DNA from: Virgisporangium aliadipatigenens
Lineage (GTDB): Bacteria > Actinomycetota > Actinomycetes > Mycobacteriales > Micromonosporaceae
Length of the DNA stretch: 64,000 nucleotides
Direction of reading: 5' to 3'
Assembly: GCF_016863615.1 (NCBI RefSeq)
Contig: NZ_BOPF01000009.1
Location: forward strand, 1-64,000
The notes below the pieces were generated by a model. That model saw nothing but the letters and a program-made list of their open reading frames with translations. It had not been told where the DNA came from and searched no databases. Below, one piece after another: positions 32,998 to 43,853 of the stretch. Position 1 is the first letter of the stretch. Each line of letters begins with the position of its first letter. A program made the translations under genes and the position numbers.

Positions 32998-33822
32998 TCA
33001 GCCCTTCAGCGAGCCCTGCAGGAGCGCGCTGATGAAATGCCGCTGGAAGATCAGGAAGACGACCAGGGTCGGCGTGAGGATCAGCAGCGAGCCGGCGCAG
33101 AGCAGGACCTGGTCGGTGCCCCACTGGCCCTGGAAGGCGCCGAGGGCACCGGCCATCGTGCGTTCGGTCGCGTCGTCGACGAGGACGATGGCCAGCAGGA
33201 ACTGATTCCAGGTCCAGAGGAACAGCAGAATGGTCAGGGACGCGATCGCGGGCCGGGCCAACGGGACATGCACGCGCCAGAAGAGCTGCCAGGTGGTGCT
33301 CCCGTCGACGCGGGCGGCGTCGGACAGTTCCTGCGGGACGTTGGTGAAGTGGGCGCGCATCCAGAAGACGGCGAACGGCATGTAGAGACCGATCAGCGGC
33401 AGCACGATCGCCCAGCGCGTGTTGAGCAGGCCGAGATCGCGCATCTGGTAGTAGATCGGCGTGACGACGGCCTCGAACGGCAGCGTGAGCCCGATGAGCA
33501 GGAGACCGAACGCGATCCGCCCGCCCGGTACCCGGAGGTGACCGAGGCCGAAACCGGCCATGGTGGCGATGGCGACCGAGACCGGTACCACGCCGACGGT
33601 GATGAACAGGCTGCTGCGCAGCAGCGCGGCCATGTTCGCGACGGTGAACGCGTCGACGAAGTTGCTCCACTGTGGATCCGCGGGCCAGGCCAATCCGGTC
33701 GGCACGGTGCCGCGCGGCTGGAGCGCCGCGGAGAGCATGCTGACGAAGGGCAGCAGCGTGATCAGCGCCAGCGCGACCAGGAAGGCGCGCCCGGTGAGCC
33801 GTTCGCGGCGGCTCAGCCTCAT
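32998..33822 (-). CDS. CUT1 sugar ABC transporter permease (MalG type)
   Basis: A 274-aa protein with six membrane helices and the EAA loop ELSDAARVDGSTTWQLFWRVHVPLARP, which docks the ATPase. Its start overlaps the partner permease as ATGA. No ATPase gene is present in the operon, so it probably uses a shared MsiK-like ATPase encoded elsewhere, as is usual in actinomycetes. Confidence 0.92.
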   Translation of the reverse strand: MRLSRRERLTGRAFLVALALITLLPFVSMLSAALQPRGTVPTGLAWPADPQWSNFVDAFTVANMAALLRSSLFITVGVVPVSVAIATMAGFGLGHLRVPGGRIAFGLLLIGLTLPFEAVVTPIYYQMRDLGLLNTRWAIVLPLIGLYMPFAVFWMRAHFTNVPQELSDAARVDGSTTWQLFWRVHVPLARPAIASLTILLFLWTWNQFLLAIVLVDDATERTMAGALGAFQGQWGTDQVLLCAGSLLILTPTLVVFLIFQRHFISALLQGSLKG

Positions 33823-34691
33823 GCCTTGTCCCCCCGGGTGAGCCGCTGGATCGGCAGGACGCAGACGAGCACCAGCACCATGAGCACGATGGCGAGCGCG
33901 GAGGCGAGGCCCACCTGGCGCTGGGCGAACGCGAGCCGGTAGATCTCCAGGCCGGGCACGGTGGTCTGCAGGCCCGGACCGCCGGCGGTGGCGATGTAGA
34001 CGATGTCGAAGCTGGCCAGCGCGGCGATCACGGTGACGGTGAGACAGACGCCGATCTCCCGCCGCAGGCTGGGCAGGGTGACGGCGAGGAACTCACGGAT
34101 CGGACCGGCACCGTCGATGCGGGCCGCCTCGTACAGCGCGGGGTCGATCTTGCTCATCCCGGTGACCAGAAGGATGGTGCAGAGGCCGAGCAGGACCCAG
34201 GCGCCGATCATCCCCACCGACGGCAGGGCGGTGTCGAACTCGCCGAGCCACGCGCGGGCCCACCCGCCCAGGCCCACGGCCCTGAGCAGCTGGTTGATCA
34301 CGCCGTTCGAGGAGAGCAGCCAGCTCCAGGCGATGCCGGCCGCCACCAGCGGGATCACCTGGGGCAGGAAGAGGATGGTCCGCACGACGGTGCCGAACGG
34401 CCCGCCGCTGGCCCTGCGGACCAGGCTCGCCACCAGCAGGCCCAACCCGACCGGGATGAAGCTGAAGAAGATGATCAGGACGAACGCGTTGCCGATGATC
34501 TTCAGCAGGTCCCCGTCGGTGAAGACGGTCAGGTAGTTGTCGAGGCCGGCCCAGCGCGCCACCCCGATGCCGTTCCAGTGGTACAGCGAGTACTGGAACG
34601 TGAGGCCGAGCGGGCGCAGCACGAAGATCGCGTACATCGCCAGGGCGGGCAGCACGTAGAGCCAGCCGCTCCAGCGGGCTGCGCGGGTCAC
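33819..34691 (-). CDS. CUT1 sugar ABC transporter permease (MalF type)
   Basis: A 290-aa protein with six membrane helices and the EAA motif YEAARIDGAGPIREFLAVTLPSL. It overlaps the substrate-binding gene upstream and the second permease downstream, each by 4 bases, so the three are one translational unit. Confidence 0.92.
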   Translation of the reverse strand: MTRAARWSGWLYVLPALAMYAIFVLRPLGLTFQYSLYHWNGIGVARWAGLDNYLTVFTDGDLLKIIGNAFVLIIFFSFIPVGLGLLVASLVRRASGGPFGTVVRTILFLPQVIPLVAAGIAWSWLLSSNGVINQLLRAVGLGGWARAWLGEFDTALPSVGMIGAWVLLGLCTILLVTGMSKIDPALYEAARIDGAGPIREFLAVTLPSLRREIGVCLTVTVIAALASFDIVYIATAGGPGLQTTVPGLEIYRLAFAQRQVGLASALAIVLMVLVLVCVLPIQRLTRGDKA

Positions 34692-36052
34692 CGAGACAGT
34701 TCCTTCGCGTACTCCGCCTGGACGGCCTTCACGTACCCCTCCGGGGTCTGCTGGCCGGCAACGAGCTTCTGCATCTCCGGAGTGATCGCGGACGCGAAGA
34801 TGGCGCCGGTGGCGTTCGCGGTGAAGTCGACCGCCCCGTTCTCGGCGCCCAGCTGTTGTGCCGCCTTGAGCGTCTCGGCCAGCACGGTGCCGGCGGCGGC
34901 GGGTGGCACCGGCAGGTCGGGCGGGCCGCCGGGGCTGGAACCGCCGACCGTCACGGTGATCTCGCGCGCCTTGGGGTCGGTGTGCACCCAGTTGAGGAAG
35001 AACGCGGCGGCGCCCGGGTTCTTCGCCTTGGCGCCGATGCCGAACGTGTTCGGGGCGGACATGGCCACGTGCTTGGCGCCGGCGGTCTCGCCGGGGAAGA
35101 GGAAGAATCCGACGTTGCCGCTCATGTTCTTGTCGAGGTTGGCCGACTCCCAGTCACCGTTGAACATGAACAGGCCGTTGCCCTTCTGGAACTCGCCCAC
35201 CATCGTCGTGTAGTCGATGGCGTTCGCGTCCTTGGGGAAATAGCCGGCCTGGGCCCACTTCTGGATCGTCTGGCTCGCCCGCAGCGCGGCCGGCGTGTCG
35301 AACGTGGCGCCCGGCTTCTGGAAGATCCAGTCGGCGATCCGAGCCGGGTCACCGAACTGGTTCTGCAGCGCCTGGTGCGCGAAGTTGATGCCGGCCGTGT
35401 TCTTGTTGAACTGCATGATCGGCTGCACCCCGGCGGTCTTCGCCCGGGCCAGCAGATCCTCGAACTCGGCCACCGTCGCCGGCGGTCCGGACATGCCGAT
35501 CCGCTGGGCGAGGGACCTGTTGTAGAACACGCCGGTGACGCTGTAGCCCAGCCCCATCGCGTACAGCGAGCCGATGCCGCGCGGGCGGCCCCCGTCACCC
35601 ACACGCAACTGCACCAGCTGCGAGGCGGGGAACCTGTTCCAGCCGTAGGCGGTGAAGTACGGGTCGAGGTTGCGCAGCAGGTTGTCCTTCACCAGGTCGA
35701 CCATCGTGGGCAACCGGATGATGTCCGGCGCCTTGTCCGAGGCCAGCACGCGTGGAGCGTTTTCCACGATGACCGTGAACTGGTCCTCGCGGACGTTGAA
35801 CTTGACGTTCGGGTGCTGCTTGCCGAACTCGTCGGCCAGCGCCTTCGCGAGCGGGAATCCCGTCTCGGCGTACATCTCCAGGGTGATCGGCGCATCACCC
35901 AGGTCGGTGCGCACCGGCTCGGCGTTCTGCGTCGGCGACGACTCGTCGGCACCCGGTGCGCTGCACGCCGCGTTCGCCAGGGCCGCGGCCACGAGCGGGA
36001 CCGTCAGCACCACGCTTCGCCGCGACAACCGTCCTGCCGTCGATTCAGTCAT
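34688..36052 (-). CDS. CUT1 extracellular sugar-binding lipoprotein
   Basis: A 454-aa family-1 solute-binding protein. RLSRRSVVLTVPLVAAALANAAC combines a twin-arginine-like motif with a lipobox-like end, so it is probably a Tat-exported lipoprotein. The mature protein has the bilobal MalE-like layout (GDWESANLDKNMSGNVGFFLFPG). First gene of the operon, 75 bases after the operator at 36128-36143. The sugar is unknown; a di- or oligosaccharide is usual for this class. Confidence 0.9.
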   Translation of the reverse strand: MTESTAGRLSRRSVVLTVPLVAAALANAACSAPGADESSPTQNAEPVRTDLGDAPITLEMYAETGFPLAKALADEFGKQHPNVKFNVREDQFTVIVENAPRVLASDKAPDIIRLPTMVDLVKDNLLRNLDPYFTAYGWNRFPASQLVQLRVGDGGRPRGIGSLYAMGLGYSVTGVFYNRSLAQRIGMSGPPATVAEFEDLLARAKTAGVQPIMQFNKNTAGINFAHQALQNQFGDPARIADWIFQKPGATFDTPAALRASQTIQKWAQAGYFPKDANAIDYTTMVGEFQKGNGLFMFNGDWESANLDKNMSGNVGFFLFPGETAGAKHVAMSAPNTFGIGAKAKNPGAAAFFLNWVHTDPKAREITVTVGGSSPGGPPDLPVPPAAAGTVLAETLKAAQQLGAENGAVDFTANATGAIFASAITPEMQKLVAGQQTPEGYVKAVQAEYAKELSR

Positions 36053-36127
36053 CTGTGGCTCCTCGCTACGTCACCGGCCGCGCGTTCCGGGGGGTTCCGC
36101 CATGGCGACGTTGTCCGTTGACCCATT

Positions 36128-36176
36128 GCTAAACTGATTTAGCGCGAGCATGCGCGTGTTCGGCCGACCGTGTCAA
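36128..36176 (-). promoter_or_regulatory. Promoter and LacI-type operator of the CUT1 operon
   Basis: On the minus strand: TTGACA (36176-36171), an 18-base spacer, CATGCT (36152-36147), then the operator GCTAAATCAGTTTAGC (36143-36128), whose 6-base arms are perfect inverted repeats. The same arrangement recurs before the hydrolase gene at 38735-38783. The LacI gene starts 119 bases away in the opposite direction. Confidence 0.75.
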
Positions 36177-36294
36177 GAACCGTCCGGCAACAGCTCGGAA
36201 ACGGCGTATTCACCACACCCACCGTGCTCGCACGGCCCGGGACGGCGCATGATGTTGGGCGAGGCGGCCCGTTGACCGCCGCTGCGGAGGACTG

Positions 36295-37320
36295 ATGAGG
36301 CACAACCGAGCGACCCTGGCGGACGTGGCGCGCCGCGCCGGACTGTCCAAGACGGCCGCGTCCATGGTGTTGAACGGACGGGAAGGCACCCGCCTCTCCG
36401 CCGAGGCGCACCAGCGCGTCTTCGCCGCCGCGGAGGAACTCGGCTACCGGCCCAACGTCGCCGCGCGGAGCCTGCGCACCCGCAAGACCGCCACCATCGC
36501 ATTCGTCTCCGACGTCGTCGCCACCACCCGCTTCGCCGGAGACCTCATCCGTGGCGCGCTCGACGCGGCCCGCGAACGCGACCACGTGCTGCTCATCGCC
36601 GAGACGCAGGGCGATGCGGCGTTCGAGCAGCACGCCATCGACGCCATGCTCGACCGCCAGGTCGACGGCGTCATCTACGCCGCCATGGCCACCCGCCGGC
36701 TCACGGTGCCGCCGGCGCTGCGCACCGGTCCCGTCGTGCTCCTGAACGCCACCAGCTCCGACGGCCTGCCGTGCGTGGTGCCCGACAACGAGCGGGCCGG
36801 GCGCACCGCCGTCGCCGCGCTGCTGGACCGGGGCCATCACGACCGGATCGCCCTGATCGGCCGCAACCGCCCCAAGGAGAACGACCCCGAGATCTCCCTC
36901 GCCGCGCACGCCCGCCTGCGCGGCATCCAGGACGCGCTGGCGGAGGCCGGCACCACCCTCTGCCGCGAGGCGTTCTGCCACGAATGGCTGCCCGAACACG
37001 GGTTCAAGGCGATGCGGACGATACTGCGCCGGTCAGCCCGGCCGACCGCGGTCATCTGCATGAACGACCGTCTCGCGTTCGGCGTCTACCAGGCCCTCGC
37101 CGAGGCCGGGCTGGCCGTGCCCGACGACGTCTCGGTGGTCTCGTTCGACGACGACCCGATCGCCGCCTGGCTGCGCCCCGGGCTGTCCACCATCGGCCTG
37201 CCGCACGTACAGATGGGCCGGCGCGCCGTCGAACTTCTCCTCGACGGCAAGGCGACCGGGCCCACCACGGTACCGATGACGATGCGGCGGCGCAGTTCGA
37301 TCGGGTCTCCCGCCGCCTGA
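36295..37320 (+). CDS. LacI-family regulator of the CUT1 operon and the hydrolase
   Basis: A 341-aa protein with HTH TLADVARRAGLSKTAASMVLNGR and a ligand-binding core ending in VSVVSFDDDPIAAWLRPGLSTIGLP. GGAGG lies 7 bases before ATG 36295. It is divergent from the importer operon and convergent with the hydrolase gene, and both of those have the same operator. It is therefore the probable local repressor, released by the imported sugar. Confidence 0.92.
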   Translation: MRHNRATLADVARRAGLSKTAASMVLNGREGTRLSAEAHQRVFAAAEELGYRPNVAARSLRTRKTATIAFVSDVVATTRFAGDLIRGALDAARERDHVLLIAETQGDAAFEQHAIDAMLDRQVDGVIYAAMATRRLTVPPALRTGPVVLLNATSSDGLPCVVPDNERAGRTAVAALLDRGHHDRIALIGRNRPKENDPEISLAAHARLRGIQDALAEAGTTLCREAFCHEWLPEHGFKAMRTILRRSARPTAVICMNDRLAFGVYQALAEAGLAVPDDVSVVSFDDDPIAAWLRPGLSTIGLPHVQMGRRAVELLLDGKATGPTTVPMTMRRRSSIGSPAA

Positions 37321-37360
37321 GCGCCGGGCTGCGGGAGACCGCGCGTACGGGGTGGCCCGA

Positions 37361-38680
37361 TCAGGCCTGCGGCTTGGTCCGGCTGAGCAGCCACCGCAGG
37401 ATCGAGCCGTCCTCGTAGGTCGGGCCGAACGCCGCGTGGTAGTCCGGCAGCGCGAACGAGGCGTCCTCGTACTCGGTGTAGCGCAGCAGTTCCTCGATCT
37501 CCTGGGGTGTCCTGCCGCGGGCGGCGTGCGCGTCCCGCAACGCCGTGCGGGTGTTGCGCGCGAGGGAGATGTTCAACAGGTGGTCGTGCACGCCGTGGGT
37601 CACCCACAGCGGGATCCCGGCCGCCGCGATGGCCGCCGCCTGGTCGGCGTTCACCGCGAAGCCACCGGTGACGAGCCCCGCGGCGAACAGGTCGGGCCGC
37701 TTGGCGAACGCGTTCCACAGCAGCTGCGAGCCGTACGAGACGGTCGTCGCGTAGACCCGCCGCTTGTCGACGGCGAAGTCCGCGACGAACCGGTCCAGGA
37801 GCTTCACCAGCAGGTCCGCCTCGGCGGGGCCGCCCACCCGCTGGTGCTGCGGAGCGAGGATGATGACGTCCTCCGTGGTGCCGGTCCGCTGCGGTTGCAG
37901 CCACGCGGTCGCCGGTATGTCGGCGGCCACCTGCACCAGGAAGTTGTCGCCGTCCCACCCCATGCCGTGCCCGGGCAGCACCACCATCAGCGGGTAGGAG
38001 CGGGCCGGGTCGTAGTTCGCCGGCAGGTGGTAGTGGTACGGCAGCACCGTTCCACGATCGAGGAACGAGCCGTACCGGAACTCGTCGACCAGCAGGTTGA
38101 CCGGCTTTCCGGTCATCTTCCGGTCCTGCTGCGGATTTCCCCTGGCCAGTACGGGACCCCTGCCGGCACCGAAGCGGGGCAGGCCGTACACGGTCTTCCG
38201 CTGGGCCACCCGGGTCGGCAGTTCGGGGTTGACCTTCACCGTGCACAGGAACGTCGGGCACTTGGAAACGACCACGGTCCAACCGGCGTTCTGGTCCGGA
38301 TCGAGCTCCACGATGACGTACCGCCCGGGTATCGAACGACGGTCCGCCCGGGTGGTGGCGGCGTCGTTGGTGTAGGTGCGCACCACCGTCCGGTCGACCA
38401 GCCGGGGCAGGTCCTCGACGGGATTGAAGCGGAAGTTGTAGCGGGTGTCCCGGACGGAGAACGTCGCGTTGTCGAGCATCCGGTGATTGACGATGTCGCC
38501 GTACTCGACCGCCACCGCGGAGACCTTCTGACCGTAGGTGTAGACGGTGGTGATGGGGGTGATGCCGCGGATTCCTTCATCCGCACCGCCTCCGCCGCCG
38601 TTGTGGGCGCCGTACGCCAGTCCCGTCGTTGCCAACGCCAGGGTCGAGGCGATCGCCGCGACCCGCCTGCCGAGGTGCAT
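37361..38680 (-). CDS. Secreted alpha/beta hydrolase (esterase/PHB-depolymerase-like)
   Basis: A 439-aa exported protein. ATG 38680 (GAGAGG upstream) starts a signal peptide (RRVAAIASTLALATTGLAYGA). An N-terminal ~200-aa beta-rich domain precedes a hydrolase core: LMVVLPGHGMGWDGDNF (oxyanion-loop type), nucleophile Ser in TTVSYGSQL, and a late WVTHGVHDHLL that could carry the acid and base. The fold resembles feruloyl-esterase/PHB-depolymerase-type enzymes. The shared operator with the CUT1 importer suggests it frees or deacylates the imported carbohydrate; the substrate is unknown. Confidence 0.82.
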   Translation of the reverse strand: MHLGRRVAAIASTLALATTGLAYGAHNGGGGGADEGIRGITPITTVYTYGQKVSAVAVEYGDIVNHRMLDNATFSVRDTRYNFRFNPVEDLPRLVDRTVVRTYTNDAATTRADRRSIPGRYVIVELDPDQNAGWTVVVSKCPTFLCTVKVNPELPTRVAQRKTVYGLPRFGAGRGPVLARGNPQQDRKMTGKPVNLLVDEFRYGSFLDRGTVLPYHYHLPANYDPARSYPLMVVLPGHGMGWDGDNFLVQVAADIPATAWLQPQRTGTTEDVIILAPQHQRVGGPAEADLLVKLLDRFVADFAVDKRRVYATTVSYGSQLLWNAFAKRPDLFAAGLVTGGFAVNADQAAAIAAAGIPLWVTHGVHDHLLNISLARNTRTALRDAHAARGRTPQEIEELLRYTEYEDASFALPDYHAAFGPTYEDGSILRWLLSRTKPQA

Positions 38681-38734
38681 TTCGCCGTCCTCTCCCGCCA
38701 CCCGCGAGTCGAACCGAGACGCTCAGCGACGATC

Positions 38735-38783
38735 GCTAAACTGATTTAGCACGAGCATGTGCGGATCTACACACACCTGTCAA
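38735..38783 (-). promoter_or_regulatory. Second copy of the LacI-type promoter/operator
   Basis: TTGACA (38783-38778), 18 bases, CATGCT (38759-38754) and GCTAAATCAGTTTAGC (38750-38735) on the minus strand. The 16-base operator, the spacing and the flanking CG match the copy at 36128-36176. Confidence 0.75.
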
Positions 38784-38808
38784 GAACGCTGCGGCGGATG
38801 CGCCCGCC

Positions 38809-40329
38809 CTAGAGGGTCCAGAGGCGGGGCCGCTCGGCGAAGGTCGACACCTCCTCCGGCGACGGTCCCCGGCAGAACCGGTCCTGTGCCGGCAGTACGC
38901 CACCGACCAGGAATCCGGTGGTGACGGCGTCGGTGCACGGGCCGGAGCGGAGGGCGTAGATGCCGTGGCCCCCGGCGTCGACGCTGACGAACGCCGCCCG
39001 GTCGCCGAGCGCGCGGCGCAGCCCGTAGCCGTTGCGCCACGAGGTCGACGGGTCGCGCAGGTTCTGCAGGATCAGCACGTTGCGTGGGCCTCGACCGGTC
39101 ACCGCGACCGGCGGCTCGACCGGCTGCGCCCAGAACGCGCACGGCCAGATGTTGCCGGGCATGCCGGCCAGCCCCGGGTAGGCGCGGCGGTCGGCGGCGG
39201 AGTTGCGTGCGTACAGCCCGATCCCGCGCGGCCAACTCACGTCGCCGCAGACGACCGCGTACAGCACCGAGGTGACGTTGTCCGGTGCCGGCGCGGCGAG
39301 CGGGACCGTCGCGGCGGACCGGGTGGCGGGCGGCGCGGCCGGGTCGGACAGCACGTGCCAGAACTCGGCGAGGTCGCCGAAGGCCCGATCGTGCTCCAGC
39401 GTGCGGAGGTTCAGCTGGCGGAAGATATTGCCGTTGACGGTGAGCTCGGGGAAGGCGACCGGCGCGCGGTCCAACTGTTCGGCGATGCGGTAGTAGGTGC
39501 GTTCCACCGCGTCCGGGGTGGCCCCGAGGTGGTAGACGTCGTCGCGGGCCGCCGCCCATTTCGTGAAGTCGGGCAGCCGCAACGCGAACGCCTCGCTCTT
39601 GCTGCGGATCAGGCCGTACCACACGCTCGTCGGGTCGACCGCGCTGTCCAGCACGATCCGGTCGGTCCGCTGCGGGAACAGCGACGCGTAGACCGCACCG
39701 AGGTACGTGCCGTAGGAGTACCCGAGGTAGGAGAGCTTCGGCTCGCCGAGCGCCGCGCGGATGCGGTCCATGTCCCGGGCGGTGTTGGCGGTGGTGATGT
39801 GCGGCAGCAGGTCCCCGACGGACTCGGCGCAGCGCCGCGCGGTGTCCCGGGCGAAGGCGATGTTCCGGTCGATCGAACCGTCCGGCGCCGGGTACGGCAG
39901 GTACAGGTCCGGCGGCGTGTCTTCCGGGATCCCGCAACTGATCGGCGTGCTGCGCCCGACACCCCGCGGGTCGAACCCGATCAGGTCGTAGCGTTCGCGA
40001 ACCTCGGCCGGCAGCGCGTCGGCCAGGTGGGCGGCCAGTTCGATCCCGCTGCCGCCCGGACCGCCGGGATTGACGAGCAGGATCCCGCGACGTTTGCGCG
40101 GATCGGCCGCCTTCACCCGGGAGACGGCGACGGTCAGGTGCGCACCGCCCATGGCCCGGTAGTCGCGCGGCACGGAGAGGTCGGCGCATTCCGTGCGGGT
40201 GTCGGTGACGTCGGCGCACGGCCCCCACCGGATGGACTGTGGGGGCTGCGCCCGCACGGGAGTGGCGGGTACGAGCGCCGCGACGACGGCGATGGCGACG
40301 GTCGATCGCAAACGTGAGAGTTTCGACAT
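38809..40329 (-). CDS. Secreted tripeptidyl-aminopeptidase-like serine hydrolase (S33)
   Basis: A 506-aa alpha/beta hydrolase of the TAP/SlpD-E kind. ATG 40329 starts a signal peptide (LRSTVAIAVVAALVPATPVRA). Motifs: oxyanion NPGGPGGSG, nucleophile Ser in YLGYSYGTYLG, and a TAP-like C-terminal domain with NLRDPSTSW (acid) and GGHGIY (His). All triad positions look intact. It probably cleaves short peptides outside the cell. Monocistronic by spacing. Confidence 0.9.
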   Translation of the reverse strand: MSKLSRLRSTVAIAVVAALVPATPVRAQPPQSIRWGPCADVTDTRTECADLSVPRDYRAMGGAHLTVAVSRVKAADPRKRRGILLVNPGGPGGSGIELAAHLADALPAEVRERYDLIGFDPRGVGRSTPISCGIPEDTPPDLYLPYPAPDGSIDRNIAFARDTARRCAESVGDLLPHITTANTARDMDRIRAALGEPKLSYLGYSYGTYLGAVYASLFPQRTDRIVLDSAVDPTSVWYGLIRSKSEAFALRLPDFTKWAAARDDVYHLGATPDAVERTYYRIAEQLDRAPVAFPELTVNGNIFRQLNLRTLEHDRAFGDLAEFWHVLSDPAAPPATRSAATVPLAAPAPDNVTSVLYAVVCGDVSWPRGIGLYARNSAADRRAYPGLAGMPGNIWPCAFWAQPVEPPVAVTGRGPRNVLILQNLRDPSTSWRNGYGLRRALGDRAAFVSVDAGGHGIYALRSGPCTDAVTTGFLVGGVLPAQDRFCRGPSPEEVSTFAERPRLWTL

Positions 40330-40431
40330 GGTCCCATCGTCACGATTCGATGCGCGCCGCGAGTCGGCCGCGGGTCGGACGCCACCCTCCGTCCCGCGGC
40401 CGACCGCCGTCATCAACAGAACTGACATATG

Positions 40432-41172
40432 TCACGGGCGGATGCTGCCCTGCAACAGTTCCAACGCATACCGCCGCAGGTCCGGACCCGCCTTGTCCGG
40501 GCTGCCGCTGTCGAACGGCGGATCGGGGTCGTACTCGACGACGAGCTGCGCGGCCCGGGCGGTCCGCTCGTCGGTCAGCCGGGCGGTGAGGTGCAGGGCG
40601 AGGTCGATGCCGGCGGAGACACCGGCGGAGGTCATTATCTTGCCCGCCTCGACGAACCGCCGGGGCACGTACGTCGCGCCGAAACTCGCGAGCCGGTCCG
40701 TCAACGCCCAGTACGTGGTCGCCGGCAGCCCGCGCAGCAGGCCGGCCGTGCCGAGGATCAGGGCGCCGGTGCAGACCGCGACGGTCCACGTCGTGTGCCG
40801 GTGCAGCCGCTGGATCCAATGGATCGTCTCCGGGTCGGCCTGGACGTCGGCGACCCCTCCGCCGGGCACGAGCAGGACGTCGGCCCGATCGACCTCGCGC
40901 AGGGCACGCGCGACGCCGAGGGTGATCGCGCCGGTCTCGGTGCGGACCGCGCCGCGCCGCTTGCCGACGGTCAGCACGGACGCGCCGGGGATCCGGCTCA
41001 GCACCTCGTAGGGGCCGATCGCGTCCATCGCGGTGATTCCGTCGAAGAGCAGCAGCGCGATGCGCGGGCCCGCGCTCCCGGCGGCGGTGGTGGGCGCGGC
41101 TGCGGGAAGGGCCACGCCGGCGGCCGCGGTGGCCCTGAGGATCGTGCGTCGGTCGATGTTCTCGGTGTGCAC
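40432..41172 (-). CDS. Tat-exported DJ-1/PfpI protein (isonitrile-hydratase-like)
   Basis: A 246-aa protein. GTG 41172 follows GGAG and gives an N-terminus with a twin-arginine signal (NIDRRTILRATAAAGVAL). The core is DJ-1/PfpI: LLLFDGITAMDAIGPYEVL, nucleophile elbow Cys in VAVCTGALILG, and GVSAGIDLALHL. That places it with InhA/GlxA-like enzymes. A Tat signal on this fold is uncommon. It is divergent from a DJ-1/AraC regulator of the same superfamily. Confidence 0.82.
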   Translation of the reverse strand: MHTENIDRRTILRATAAAGVALPAAAPTTAAGSAGPRIALLLFDGITAMDAIGPYEVLSRIPGASVLTVGKRRGAVRTETGAITLGVARALREVDRADVLLVPGGGVADVQADPETIHWIQRLHRHTTWTVAVCTGALILGTAGLLRGLPATTYWALTDRLASFGATYVPRRFVEAGKIMTSAGVSAGIDLALHLTARLTDERTARAAQLVVEYDPDPPFDSGSPDKAGPDLRRYALELLQGSIRP

Positions 41173-41320
41173 AGGAGTCTCCGTCCGGATCGGTGTGAGG
41201 GTGGTCGACGTGTGGCGGGGCACCGGTTCCCGGCCCGTCGGGACCGGTCCGGATGTGCCGGGTTCCGGTCCGGATCGGATGTGTGGGAACCGGCGCGGCC
41301 GGGCCGGGGACTACCTCCGC

Positions 41321-42289
41321 GTGGCTCGACAACCCGCGCATGACGTCGTCGTCGTGGTGCACGACGGCGTGGTGCTGCTCGACGTGGCCGGACCGCTCCA
41401 GGTGCTGGGCGTCGCCGGTGGCTACCGGGTGCGCCTGGCGTCGCCCGGCGGACGGCCGGTGCTGACGGACGTCGGCGTGCGCCTGCGTGCCGACGTGGCG
41501 CTGGCCCGGGTGACCGCACCGGTCGACACGCTGCTGGTCGTGGGGCGCCCGTTCCCGGCGCACACCGGTGCGCCCGCCGCGGTGGTCGACGGGGTCCGGC
41601 GCCTCGGCGCATCGGCGGCGCGGGTCGCTTCGGTCTGCACCGGCGCGCTGGTCCTGGCCGGGGCGGGCCTGCTGGACGGCCGGCGGGCCACCACGCACTG
41701 GGCCGCCTGCGCCGAACTCGCCCGGTTCCCCCGGGTCGCCGTGCGGCCCGACGCGATCTGCGTGCGGGACGGGGCCGTGCTCACCTCGGCCGGCGTGACC
41801 GCGGGGATCGACCTCGCGCTGGCGCTGGTGTCCGAGGACCACGGTCTCGACCGGGCCCGCACGGTGGCGAAGTATCTGCTCGTGTTCCCGCACCGGCCGG
41901 GTGGTCAGGCGCAGTTCGGCGCGGCGGGTCCGGAGCCGCGCGACCCGGCCCTGCGGCGGGTGCTCGACGCGGTGCGCGAACGGCCGTCGGACGGGCACGG
42001 CCTCGCCGCCATGGCGGTGCGCGCCGCCGTCAGCGAACGCCACCTGACCCGGCTGTTCCGCCGCGAACTCGGCACCACGCCGGCCCGATACGTCGAGCAC
42101 GCGCGGGTCCGGACGGCACAGGCGCTGCTGGACACCGGTGCCGCCACGCTCACCGCCGTCGCGCACCGCTGCGGGTTCGGCTCCGCCGAGACGATGCGTC
42201 GGGCGTTCCTGCGGGTCGTAGGCGTCACGCCGACCGCCTACCGGCGCCGGTTCGCGAAACCGCTGGACGGCATGATCTCCGGGCGGTAA
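41321..42289 (+). CDS. GlxA-family regulator (DJ-1 domain plus AraC HTH)
   Basis: A 322-aa regulator. The DJ-1/PfpI domain (about 1-185; HDGVVLLDVAGPLQVLG, Cys in VASVCTGALVLAGAG) is fused to an AraC/XylS DNA-binding domain (about 220-322, AVSERHLTRLFRRELGTTPARYVEHARV, then CGFGSAETMRRAF). I place the start at GTG 41321 so that the first strand follows at once; ATG 41279 is in frame. It probably controls the divergent DJ-1 enzyme gene. Confidence 0.88.
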   Translation: MARQPAHDVVVVVHDGVVLLDVAGPLQVLGVAGGYRVRLASPGGRPVLTDVGVRLRADVALARVTAPVDTLLVVGRPFPAHTGAPAAVVDGVRRLGASAARVASVCTGALVLAGAGLLDGRRATTHWAACAELARFPRVAVRPDAICVRDGAVLTSAGVTAGIDLALALVSEDHGLDRARTVAKYLLVFPHRPGGQAQFGAAGPEPRDPALRRVLDAVRERPSDGHGLAAMAVRAAVSERHLTRLFRRELGTTPARYVEHARVRTAQALLDTGAATLTAVAHRCGFGSAETMRRAFLRVVGVTPTAYRRRFAKPLDGMISGR

Positions 42290-42314
42290 CTTCGGTGGCC
42301 CGTGACACCGCCCG
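42280..42314 (+). terminator. Inverted repeat at the end of the GlxA regulator gene
   Basis: CGGGCGGT (42280-42287) and ACCGCCCG (42307-42314) can form an 8-bp stem over the stop codon. It may end the transcript or lie in the leader of the next one. Confidence 0.35.
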
Positions 42315-42328
42315 AGGAGGTGAGACCC

Positions 42329-43850
<1,522 letters not shown>

Positions 43851-43853
43851 GGC

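Noticed and set aside
40330-40431. Extended N-terminus of the aminopeptidase from an upstream in-frame ATG
   Set aside because: It would place 33 charged residues before an otherwise typical signal peptide, so ATG 40329 is preferred.
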